Positions 1-10,621 of a DNA stretch of 64,000 nt are shown one piece after another. How positions within the stretch are numbered: the first letter of the stretch is position 1; each line of letters starts with the position of its first letter. A model generated the notes under the pieces. That model did no database searches and was not told the origin of the DNA. It was given only the letters and a program-made list of their open reading frames with translations. The position numbers and the translations under genes were made by a program. Location: the NCBI GenBank assembly GCA_025201805.1, contig MU619263.1:55804-119803 (forward strand). The letters run 5' to 3'. The stretch comes from Parasitella parasitica (taxonomy: Eukaryota; Mucoromycota; Mucoromycetes; Mucorales; Mucoraceae).

Positions 1-691
1 ACCCTTCAGCGTTTGATAGTTGTTTAATTCTTGGCATTTGCTTGCGATCTTGATCCATTGGTTAATATGCTGAGCCCTAACAGATGCTTCTTGCGGCAGT
101 AAAATGGAATGCTCAATCATGCGAGTTACATAGTTGAAGAAATCCGATGATGCCACTACTCGAGGATGAGGTGTTTTCGGAGCGTGAGAGAGTAGCGCTT
201 GTGGTGGGATTGCTAGAAAGATGGCAGACTCGATTCTTGTCAGCTGATATGCGACCAGTCCCGGTTCAAAGTAAAGGATTGTAGGGATGGTGGCGGCACA
301 CATATATAAAGTTCGTACACGATTCAGGGTGTGCTTGGCTTCCGCAACATAGGGGTTGTATTGAGAAATAGCAGCATTCAACTTTTCTTCGTTTTCTTTG
401 TCGTAGCTGTTGTCGCTACTCATTCGTCTTTTCTGTGCACGGAGATCTTTCAATGCTAGTTCAAGCTCGTCCAGCTTTACCTGTAATACAGCGTGTGTCG
501 TGAGAAGAGGGGGTATAGGGACAAGAGGAATATGGCCTCCCACAATGCCTGAACTGTTTGGTGGAGTCAAGCTGTCACTGTTGTTTGTTTGTGCTGGAAC
601 AAGGTTTAAAGCATCAATTTCACCATCAGGCACGGCTTCATTGTGGTTGGTTGAAATAATTTGGTATGAGTTGGATCGGGTATGTTGATGC

Positions 692-726
<35 letters not shown>

Positions 727-1046
727 GGTGTCATTGCCTATTCCGAGAGAAAAGACATTCATTGTTAGTTGACATCTTTTTTTTTTCAAACTTTTTTCTT
801 ACCACTGCCCGGTAAAGTTCGTTTCACTGGGGGAATCGGAGGGATTGCTTTGGTTAGACAAGCGGTGGATGGTTTGGGTGGCAAGACCGGCTTGCTCACA
901 TGAGACGGTTTAGGTGGAAGTGGAGGAGGTGCGATTTTATTTGCGGCAGTAGGTGAGTGATGATCCATAATCTTTTCAACATGGTCAATACATGAACGCA
1001 GTATCGATAATAACACTGCTGTGTTTTGTGGTTTTGAAACAATCGC
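1..1046 (-). CDS. RasGEF (CDC25-type) protein, 3' end outside window
   Basis: Exchange factor that would load GTP onto a Ras-like GTPase at membranes. Two exons are visible on the minus strand: about 1046-803 and 737-1, joined across an intron with a GTAAG donor and an ACTAAC branch point. The first exon encodes a Pro-rich region with PxxP repeats (PPPLPPKPS, PVLPPKPS), likely SH3 ligands. The second opens with polyQ, then a coiled-coil-like stretch (about 420-500) and then the start of a RasGEF fold: LTRIESAIFLAIPPQALL, followed by IKIASKCQELNNYQTLK at the window edge, which matches the conserved xIAxKCxELNNF helix of Cdc25/SOS proteins. The true start is not resolved. An upstream exon near 1300-1230 beginning MHDPQSSLDLGF and ending at a GTAAGG donor is a candidate, but I could not match its phase to a clean acceptor. 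The catalytic half is beyond position 1. Confidence 0.75.
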
Positions 1047-1499
1047 TGTGTTAGCAAAACTGGGTTAGCGCCAAATGTTACTGATGCGTATTAATGATAC
1101 TAACAGCAATGAACAAATTTCACGTCAAATAGTGGCTTTATAGCGTACTGAGCCGTAGCCAAAAATGCATTGTACGCATCCTATAATAGAGAAATCAGTA
1201 ATGTTGCCCCGCATCCAAGATGCCTGCTGAAGACCTTACTTTTATTTGACCATTCTCAAATTGCTCAAATCCCAAATCTAAAGAAGACTGTGGGTCATGC
1301 ATGTGTAAATCAATTGCGAAGGTTTTGCTGTGATGGTGTAAATAGTGTAGGAATCAGGTTGTCCAGCAACAAGGTATCGAAAGAATGCAGAAAAAGACAA
1401 ACAAGAAGAAAAAGAAAGGAAAGAAATGGAAGGATGTCTTGACAATAATAAGAATAAAGGTGCCAGATCCTGGTTACCATGATTGGGTCTTTATTAAAT

Positions 1500-2351
1500 C
1501 CTCTTTGAGGCTCCGAACAGATTAAACAATTTGTTTACTGCTATCAGATTTGTGTTGCGTATCAGACTTCCCCCCTCATTGTTTGCTCATTCAAAGAACA
1601 CTTAACAAGCCTTTTTCACTCCTATAAAACAGTTGATAACGTTTTCGATCGCATGATAATTAGTACACTTTATTTTTATTTTTATATATGCCAGCTTGTT
1701 CTTAATCTTTCTCAAGGATTCGGAAGCCCCTTGATTTCATTCTTTGGTACCACGTCAAATATAATGTTATATTTTGTGCGCAAAATAAACAATGCTTATG
1801 CTGCCGAATGGCTTTCCAAATATTTCAATTTTGCTGATTTTTAATCATGGGTATTAGTTAGTCAAATAGGTAGTGCAAAGACTATATGATTCAAATGTAA
1901 AGCTTTTTTTTTTTTTTTTTTTTTTTGCAAGAGCTCAGATAGAATCTCGTGTGTGTGTACCATTTGACCAAACCATATGTTGACTATTATTATAAGCCGA
2001 AACCATGGTTTTTAGACGTATACAGAAACTAATAAGGGGTGATGATATCTTAAATTAACAGCAACATGTTATCAATATAAATAAAAGCGAAACATTTCGT
2101 ATTGAGCTGACAATCATCGACTGCACTTTTATTTTATAGCTAAAGAATACATCAAGCATGCAAAAATGCATACATATATGATTATTGACATGCCTAAATC
2201 GAATATCATTAACCTGCTCTTGCCTTATTCGAGGACCATTTTAATGGATTTATTTAGCTCTACACAATATAGACTCAATAATTTGAATCATAATACCTTC
2301 ACTGTATGCCCCCCCCCCCTTTAATCAATGTATCTCATCCGTTTCTCTCTG

Positions 2352-2382
<31 letters not shown>

Positions 2383-2995
2383 AAAATTCAAATGCTATGT
2401 TGACAACCTAATAATAGTGCACATTGCAGTTGCATATCTTAATCATATACCGTATTTTGCGACGATATACTTGGTCAAATCAAAACCTCAAGTACATATT
2501 TTTAAAGTTAAAAGATAAAATCATTTCAATTGCGATTTTGAATAACTATGTTCAATGCATTCCAGTAAATTTTTCAAGTGCTGAGCAGAGGACAAAGTCA
2601 TCAGTCAATCAAACCAATCAAATCGACTAGACACACACACACACAGAATTCTAAATTACGTGAAAGTCTTTAATATACCATGGCATGATTTCAAATGATT
2701 GTCATTTCCAAAATTTTACCTTATCTGCTAATGAATAAGGCTCTTTCTTTCAGTGTTGTGCTCAACCAATGGTTAGTCGTAGTTGCCTATCTATTGAGGT
2801 CTTGGTAATTAGCCCAGTTTTATTCATATATAAAGATTCATCCGACGCAGACACAGTAAAAAAAGTGTGTGGTGGCAGTCAAAACCACCGTGGAGTCCAC
2901 ATGGTAGCCAAATCATACACAAGCTTTGTATGAGCTACTGAACATAACCAACACACTAGTAACACACAGATTCCTTTTCAAAAGCGCTTGTTCCT
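1500..2995. other. AT-rich intergenic DNA with homopolymers
   Basis: No coherent gene seen on either strand. It holds a T tract at about 1903-1926, a C run then a long A tract at about 2308-2380, and a short CA microsatellite near 2630-2646. Short open frames here show no family signature. Confidence 0.5.
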
Positions 2996-3001
2996 GAAGG
3001 A

Positions 3002-4260
3002 ATCAGAAAAAGACTTTAATTTTGACTTGAGCGACTACATAAGAAAAGAGTTTATTGTAGATGTCTTCTTCAGCCTCATCGTTAGAAACAATAGACCTCG
3101 AAGTCTTCTGGGTAGAACCTCGAACTTTAGATCGTTGACTTTAAAACGTAGAGCCCTATTGTAGAAGTGCAAGCTATACATCAATCACGGCAGTAAATGC
3201 TTAGCACAAAAATCCAAACCGCATACGTTATCAATATCAAGGCTCATTTTGGGAATAGACAAAGCGCTATTCTTAACAAGCTTTACAAGACCAAGGAACT
3301 GGCTACCGAACTAAGTGAAAATTCGAAGAAAAAAGGTGCAGACAAAAAAGCCTTGAACAAGGCTTTTAGGGAAAAAGTGTACAATCCTTGTAACCGAGTG
3401 AAAAGCGCCGTTGAAAAGAAGGAGATTCCAGACGCTACTATCTTAGACACTTCTGCAAGAGCAAAGGTCAAAGCCATACTACAGTCATACCCAACAACTA
3501 CAACTTAGAAAAGGACTCCATATTTTACAACGTAAAATCCAATCCCCAATACCACTACAAGGCATTTATGAAAATAGCTGAACTCTGCGGTTCAGAGGGG
3601 TTGTGCCAATTTTCTTGTTATCCTTTATGAACCACGTTCATTCCTTGTTATATGATTTTCGACTACCAAGATTATTCATTGTAAAATCCTAAAGAACAAG
3701 GCAGCACCAAAAATTGGCGACAATTCTTAAACCTGGGGCTCTATAGCCGATACAAACAGCAAGACTTTCAACAAACAAAGCATAAGCAAGTCAATGCGTT
3801 TTGAGGGTACTATCGAGACAGATGGTGCGGGTGTGTCTATAATCAAGCAAAACGCGCCTACAAATAGAAAAGCGCCACAATCCAAGAGACAAAGCGTGAG
3901 GATTCTGAAGATATTGTAAGATACATGGAAATTCTGACTCGGGAAGAGTTAAATGAAACCAAGAGTAAGTGTGTCTTGGTGGATCCCGGAAGATGCAACC
4001 CAGTTTACTGTATAAAAGAGACAAGCACTGCGCAGAATAAGCTGGTCATGACTTACACAATGATAACTAGAACAAAGCCTTCGAGGCATTTCGGAATTCT
4101 ACAAAGAAGATCAAGCCTGCCTTTGTCCAGTCATCAGAAGCAAAAATTCGCAAAGACCAGGTCATCCTCTATCAAGATTGAAGAATACAAAATGAATATC
4201 AAGACGAGAGCTTCCGGTTGAAAAGTATCTGCTCATATTATGGAAATGAAACATTGATAC
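3002..4260 (+). pseudogene. Decayed Fanzor-like (TnpB-related) transposon protein
   Basis: Remnant of a eukaryotic TnpB-like nuclease gene. Reading across frames gives one protein order: EKDFNFDLSDYIRKEF near 3005, then VINIKAHFGNR near 3220, then CYPL then TFIPCYM near 3610-3650, SMRFEGTIETDGAGVSIIKQ from about 3792, KCVLVDPGRCNPVYC near 3975, and SYYGNETL near 4240. The DPGR block fits the RuvC-I motif of TnpB/Fanzor, and the NIKAHFGNR and ETDGVGVS blocks recur in mucoralean transposon proteins that I recall. Breaks seen: TAG at about 3162, frameshift near 3195, frameshift just before 3508, TGA at about 3628, TAA near 3682, and frameshifts near 3800, 3900 and 4215. The zinc-finger and RD...N end is missing; the frame runs instead into unrelated sequence (to 4511). 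The family call rests on motif memory and was not searched. Confidence 0.55.
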
Positions 4261-4511
4261 TTGAGGCATTTATTCGTTGCAAGGATCAAGGGAGGCACTT
4301 CCCTCAGCCCGGCCAATCTACTGATTTTGATATGTACGCTACTTACCTGGATCTGATGATTAATCAGAGTCATATATTAGAAAGTTTGGATGAAGATGAA
4401 AAGGCAAAGTTACTTGAGATTGTAGCAAAAATGACCAAGGAAAATAGGGATCAAAGCAGCAGGCAAGCCAAACGTTACGAAAGCTACAAGCTTTGCCGTT
4501 TCGCAAAGTGA
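4260..4511 (+). other. Unrecognised open frame fused after the Fanzor-like remnant
   Basis: This frame stays open to a stop at 4509-4511 and encodes a charged, helical stretch (DLMINQSHILESLDEDEKAK, then KLLEIVAKMTKENRDQ). It does not continue the transposon protein. It could be a fragment of another gene joined by rearrangement. No function is assigned. Confidence 0.3.
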
Positions 4512-5300
4512 AGTTCTCTTCCCAAATATATCGAACAAAGAGAGACGCATGCTTGACATATTTTTCTCAACTTCATATCTCAAAAGAAATCCCTTGTTTA
4601 AAGATTATTTCACATCATGACAACATATTTAGTCGAAGAAGCAAATAACGCAGCTGTTCTAAATAAATCGAATGTACCATATTTTGTGTCGCATCGCAAT
4701 CTCAACTGATTAGGATAAAATATTGTATTTTGCATTAATTCATGGTTTTCAAACGTTGATAACTACTGATGTAATCAATACATTGACCAAGTTATCGCAA
4801 GCTATTCCGCATAAAACAACTATGGTAGACGTAAAGCATATACGGTATCGAGCATTATATTGCCCTTTTATGCGATTAGAATCATAAAAAAAAAGATGTT
4901 TTTTTCTTTAGATTTTGTTTTGAAATATACACACCATGTGAATAGTTTCTGACCTGAAATACGTTGTTTCCATCACATCAATAGGACATTTTATCCTATA
5001 CCAAAATTTATTATGCCATATAGAACAATAGAATCTATAGAAAAGGGGAAACTGTTGCACTACACTAAGAAAAAAAGGAGGAGACTGATCTAATAGGCTA
5101 TTGTTGTTACTCCAATTGATGTTTTTGCATGCTTGTCATAGCTATAAAAACCTTGGTAAGATCACCAACTTCCTAAATTAGCTTTCACATTCAGAAAAAG
5201 TGGCCGTGTGCGTAAAAACCAAAATGCATATATATATGAGGTAGTTATATTCACTTTCTTTATTGTATATTAGCATATACAGCTTCTTTTATTTGAAAAT
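4512..5300. other. Intergenic, upstream of the MFS gene
   Basis: AT-rich, no gene seen. The last 100 bases before the permease start contain TATATATATG near 5229-5238, a possible promoter element. Confidence 0.4.
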
Positions 5301-7003
5301 ATGGATGAGAAAGAAGAGATCAAGTACATAGAGCTTACCAATGAAAAGAATCAGCAACTCCATGCCAATTTCGCTGAAAACGATAGCAGTAATGAACCTA
5401 AATTGGTCAAATCCCCTGAAGAAGTTGTCTTTCTTCGCAAGTTGAATTGGACTCTTTTACCATTAATTTTCCTTATAATTTTCATTCAAGTATACATATT
5501 TAATTATCCCAGAAAACTGAATTACTGCTAATCTATCTGTATAGTTTTGCGATAAATCTGCATTGACGGTGGCCGCAGTTTTGGGCATAATTGAAGACAC
5601 TGGCATGAGTGGCAGTCAATACAGTTGGTTAGGCTCCATCTTTTATCTAGGTTATTTGGTTTGTCAGGTACAAAATCTTTTTAGTTTTGAAAAAAGCTGC
5701 GACACATTAATTGTATTCATATTGTCAGGTACCAAATAACTACTTGATCCAAAGACTCCCAATTGGCCGATATCTGGGCTGTGTATTGATCATCTGGGGT
5801 TGTGTGATGGGTGCTACTGGTGCCTGTAATACTTTTGGCGAGTTGCTTGCACTGAGATTCTTACTTGGTCTTTTTGAAGGTGTCACTTATCCTTGCATCT
5901 ATATCTTACTGAATACTTTGTATCGTAAATCTGAGCAATCCAGATGCTGGGGATTTGTTCATGTAGGTACAGGCATGGGCACAGTCTTGGGAGTTGTCAT
6001 TGCATACGGCCTTGCACATTTAGATGGTGTTCGTGGCCTTCGAGGCTGGCGTTGGTAACTAATTTGTTTGATAACCATCCCAAATTTTTTTACTCACTCT
6101 ATTCATGTAGGGGCTATATTGTCTTTGGTATTGCTACTGTCGTTATTGGCGCACTCACCTTTTTCTTCCTGGTAGATGACACTCATCATAAACTTTTAAG
6201 ACTTACTGAAAAAGAAAAAGAGATTGTGGAAGAAAGATCAAAAGACAATTGCGTTGTCAGAAACAAAGAGATCAAAAGAGATCAAATGTGGGAAGCTGTT
6301 AAAGAACCTCGTCTATGGATCTTGTTTCTAGTCTTTTTGCTGAATAGTCTACAAAATGGCGGTCTGATTACGTTCAGCACACTGCTGGTCAAAGGCCTGG
6401 GTTTCTCTGTGAGTTTATAAACATCTCAGAGTAACACACAAAATATCCGATACTAACATCCTCCAGTCGCTTAATTCTATTATTCTTCAAATACCCAATG
6501 GTGCTGCAGGGGCCATCTTTGCTATGGTTTCCGTAATGATTGCTCACAAGGTCCAACGAAATACATTTATAGCCATCGGCACAGCGATCATCTCATTGTT
6601 GGGCTGCATTTTGCTAGCCGTTGTTCCTGGTACACCTAAGCTGGTTGGTCTCTATCTCAGTTGGGCAATGACAGGCACTGGTTCCCTTGCTTTGACTCTT
6701 GTTACTAACAATGTGTCTGGTTACACTAAAAAGGTCTTTTATAATGCAGTTCTAATTGTAGGACAAACCTTTGGCAACTTTATTGGCCCTCTCCTCATGG
6801 TAGAGCACCAAGCGCCAACCTATTCAGGCGGTATTATTGCTTTTTGCCTTGCCAATGCTGTCATAGTTGTTCTGCTAATTACCCTTTATATTATGATGAA
6901 GAGAGAAAATAAGCGTCGCCTTGCCAATCCTTCAGATACCAAGACAGATGTTTATTTGGATTTGACGGATAATCAAGATAAAAACTTTATATATAAATTA
7001 TGA
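5301..7003 (+). CDS. MFS permease, anion:cation symporter (Dal5/Tna1-like) family
   Basis: Plasma-membrane transporter of a small organic anion such as allantoate, nicotinate or another vitamin-type substrate. Five exons: 5301-5489, 5545-5667, 5729-6054, 6111-6408 and 6467-7003, giving 490 residues, a typical length. All junctions have GT..AG and keep frame; intron 4 has a perfect TACTAAC. A hydrophilic N-terminus of about 50 residues precedes 12 expected helices. Family signatures are RFLLGLFEGVTYPCIYILLN, the LRGWRW block before TM6, and LTEKEKEIVEERSKDN in the central loop, all characteristic of the ACS family. The C-terminal tail is charged. The exact substrate cannot be read from sequence. 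The gene stands alone, downstream of a dead mobile element. Confidence 0.85.
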
Positions 7004-7572
7004 TCTCAAGAGTCTATAAATCTCTTTAACAAAAATTGTGAATTTCTCCAAATAAAGAATCGAACGAGTATGGATGGCAGAATTTTGTTACTAATCTTAT
7101 CAAACAAAATATTTTTTTGTTGTACCGTAGAGGCTTTCTCTGAGATACTACTCTACGGTTAGTATCCAAGATATGAGGTTTAGTTGCCCAAAAATGAGTC
7201 TATTCAAGAGCAAATTACTAGCTAGGTGCGACATCTAATAATGCACAGAATTAATTTTATTATATTTTGAAAGATATTAATGAAAAAGCATCTCATAAAG
7301 AGGGCTAGCATGAAGAAAGGTGAAATGAAATCAAGTCTTTCGAGTAGATCCAACCATTGAGTTTTGTTTGAATCAAATAAATCTGCAAATTACACCACCA
7401 ACTATGTTCTTAATCTGTGCTGTGCAATGCTCATTTGCGCCATGTTATCATGTTACACCCGGGCCGGGACTGGACACTAGAACAAATGTAATAAAATCTC
7501 AATGCGGCCCCTTCAAACCAGCGTCGCTTCTTTTCATCTACCTACTTTTCACTTCACCAACACATCAGCACC
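7004..7572. other. Intergenic between MFS and ING genes
   Basis: Contains an AATAAA poly(A)-like signal near 7050 for the permease transcript and the promoter side of the ING gene. No other gene seen. Confidence 0.4.
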
Positions 7573-8586
7573 ATGACGTCTGTAGCAGATATTTTTGAAG
7601 ATTATGTAGAAAGTAAGAGCCATTATTATCAGCAAGTTTATGAAAACCAATCGAGTAATATTAGGTTTACAAAATTTGCCGTCAGAGATTGATCAAAATA
7701 TGCACGAGTTACGTAGTATGGACGAAGAATTTCAACGTATTGTGTACATGTGTAGATGAGTTAAACGGGTTATTTTGAAACTGAAAAGACGTTTTCAATG
7801 ATAGGGTTCAGGGAAATCTACTCAAAGCACCGACGTTCATACGCAAAACTATGTAGAGCTGCCAGCAACACCTCGGCCTCAACTGCTGCTTCTCCAACAA
7901 CCCCTACTCCTACTACGAGTTTAAGCTCTGCTCGTCTGCAACTAGAAAAAGACTATAAATTGGCTGTACAAAAGCAAGACCAAAAAATTAATTTAACCAA
8001 ACGAATGTATGATTTAGTTACTCGACATATTGAACGCATCGATTCTCAAATGGCCAAAAGCGATATCAGTGATATGGAATGGATGGGAGGAGCAACCAGA
8101 AAGAACTTGGCAGAAGATACAAGCTGGATATTTGATCGTAAAAGACCTTCTCCTCAGGGAGCCATTTCTGTTAGAAAGAGGTTTGTATATGCAATTGAGA
8201 GTCATGGCTAAATTTCGATAAATTGAATTGCTTGTAATTCTACTATAGTAGAACCCTCCATTCGTCCAGACCAAATCCAGCAATAGAGCAAAATGGAGCA
8301 CTTCCAGAAATTGATATTGATCCAAATGAACCAAAATACTGCTACTGCAACCAGGTCTCATTTGGGGATATGGTCGCTTGTGATGGAGATAACGTAAAAC
8401 TTACGAATGCGTACATTTTTATGCCATATGCTGACATTTTTGTGTTTATAGTGTGAAAAAGAATGGTTTCATTACCCCTGTGTTGGATTAGCTGAACCAC
8501 CAGTTGGAAAATGGTATTGCGATGATTGTTCAGCAGAAGAAGGATACAGGAAGAAACTGAAGCGTTTCACTGAAGAAATGTTCTGA
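7573..8586 (+). CDS. ING-family PHD-finger protein (histone H3K4me reader)
   Basis: Subunit of a histone acetyltransferase or deacetylase complex that reads methylated H3K4. Five exons were reconstructed: 7573-7612, 7665-7736, 7805-8180, 8249-8393 and 8452-8586, giving 255 residues in frame. The N-terminal ING domain starts [20 protein letters not shown] and continues through [18 protein letters not shown] and a helical [17 protein letters not shown]. The C-terminal PHD has the full C4HC3 set: [26 protein letters not shown] and WYCDDC. The linker is Ser/Thr/Pro-rich and basic. The start is the first ATG of the ING domain. It could be the Yng1, Yng2 or Pho23 equivalent, and sequence alone does not say which complex it serves. 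Confidence 0.9.
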
Positions 8587-8694
8587 GTAAAGAATACCCC
8601 CCCCCTCTCTCTCTCAATATATATCTATTGACAATTTTGTATATATATTATATATCATAATAAAAAACAAATCTAAATATTCTATTGTAAACCT

Positions 8695-10469
8695 CTACTG
8701 CTTGTTTTTCCCATTTTTATCTTGGTCTTGATCCTTTTTCTTGTTTTTTTCATCCTCATCATGGCAGATTTTGCCCTTGATTTTGCCAAATGCATTTTTA
8801 AAAAAACCACCTCCACCTTCTCCCTCTTTCATATCCTTTTTACTGTCATTATCAGGTTCATTTTCAGTTGATGGGGATGGTGGTGGTGTATCAGGTGCAA
8901 CGCGAATCGGAGGTTCTTGTTTTGGTCGATAGTCTTGATCAACTAATGCTGCATATTCTTGGATGATTTCCTTTTGCTTCCCCTTTAATGACCTAGGGAA
9001 CTCTACCTTGAGCGTGACGATTTGATCGCCTCGAGCTGAAGTACCGAGTCTTTGAATACCTCGACCTCTTAGAGCAATGTTGTCGCCTGGTTGTGCTCCC
9101 GAGGGAACCTTCACATCAACATCTCCATCGACGGTAGGAATACGAATACGGCCTCCCAGCATGGCTTTGTAGAAAGGAATCTTTGCATCAACAAAAATAT
9201 CTGAATCTTGTCTGCGGAATGTTTTGGATGCTTGAATATTCAATGTGACGAATAAATCGCCACTAGGGCCTTGTCCCTTCAAAGGCGCATCGCCCTCGCC
9301 ACGGATTTGAATTCTGGAGTTCTGATCTAGACCTGGAGGTACTTCGACTTTAACTGTCTTTCGCTCTCTTACTCGGCCCATGCTATTACAAGATGCACAG
9401 CCACAGCCAGGAGGGATGGATGATCCAGCACCGCCGCATGTTTGACAGGCAGTTTGCATATGGTAGCCGCCCATCATGATGGTTTGCACACCAGAACCAT
9501 GACATGTTTGACAAGTCTGCTTCTTTTTCCCTTCCCCTAAACCACTGCCGTGACATGTATCGCAGGTTGACACTTTATTGACTTGCACAAATTTAGTTGC
9601 ACCTTTTACAGCTTCCATAAACGTCAATGTCAGCGGTATTTGCAAATCGTCCCCAGGCGTAGGTCTATTATGGAAAGGATCTGCACCACCACCAGCTCTG
9701 CCTCCAAATCCGCCACCAAAGAATTGACTAAAGATGTCATTAGGGTCGAATCCACCAGGAAATCCACTTCCACCGCCTCCAAATCCGCCGTAGGGATTGC
9801 CTCCTCCCGGCGCACCGCCTTCAAATCCATGGCCAAACTGATCATACTGCTGGCGCTTTTGCTCATCTGATAAAATTTCGTATGCTTCTTGAATTTGGAC
9901 AAACTTTTCGCGGGCGTCTTTGTCTTTATTTGTATCAGGGTGGTATTTCTTTGCCAGCTAAATCATGATGTGTTAGTAAAATTATGCATGAATAGATATG
10001 CGATGCAAATAGTTACGCCGTAGTAAGCCTTCTTGATCTCACTTGCAGTTGAGCTCTTCTTGACGCCCAAAACATCGTAAGGATCCTTCTTTGCCGCTGC
10101 TGTAGGTGCTATTACGATCCCAAAGAATTAACTTACATTGACATACCCTGGTATGGCATTCTTATTGTGTTACCTGTTGCGTGAATACATCTCTAAAATA
10201 CAGCGTTAAGGTCTGTCTTCATTTTCGACTGAAATTGTGTCATTTACCTTTTGATAAACGTGGTTGACACCGCCTCCTAAAGCAACATGTCCGTCTAATT
10301 ATTGGTATTAAAATTATGCTTCATGACCATTCACTGTGCCTTATGTACCTCTTCTGATAGTGCTTATCAAGCGCTTCGTCAATGGCTTGCTGGCAAATCG
10401 CTGCTTTGGCTTCAAAGCTTTTGATATGGTAAAAAATGTAGCTCTACCTATATTAAAAGTCGAAGCCAT
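8695..10469 (-). CDS. MDJ1: Mitochondrial DnaJ/Hsp40 (Mdj1-like)
   Basis: J-protein cochaperone that stimulates mitochondrial Hsp70 in matrix protein folding. The ATG at 10469 starts a basic, Ser/Thr-rich presequence ([30 protein letters not shown]), then several short exons join to a J domain [12 protein letters not shown] with the HPD tripeptide in [12 protein letters not shown] Gly/Phe-rich region follows, then four CxxCxGxG-type repeats ([32 protein letters not shown]) and the substrate-binding C-domain. The last coding exon spans 9957-8695. Total is about 510 residues. The last 80-90 residues are odd: a Pro-rich linker, then a Gly-rich patch and a Lys/Asp/Gln tail ending NGKNKQ. The gene is convergent with the ING gene, leaving only about 110 bases between stops. 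Confidence 0.9.
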
Positions 10470-10621
10470 AATGAAGGAATAGGGTGAAGAAAGAGAAAAA
10501 ATTTCGGAGAAACAAGCTCTAGAAACAGGGGAGCTAAATATAATGTCTTAGCAGACTCTGAAGCACAAAAAAAAACAAGGAGCAAACGACATCGGGATTT
10601 ATTTAACATAAAAGACAAAAT

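Noticed and set aside
2630-2646. CA dinucleotide run
   Set aside because: A short microsatellite; ordinary for this composition.
10470-10621. Heat-shock element or STRE upstream of the DnaJ gene
   Set aside because: The TTC/GAA units have wrong spacing, and a single AGGGG at about 10527 is expected by chance.
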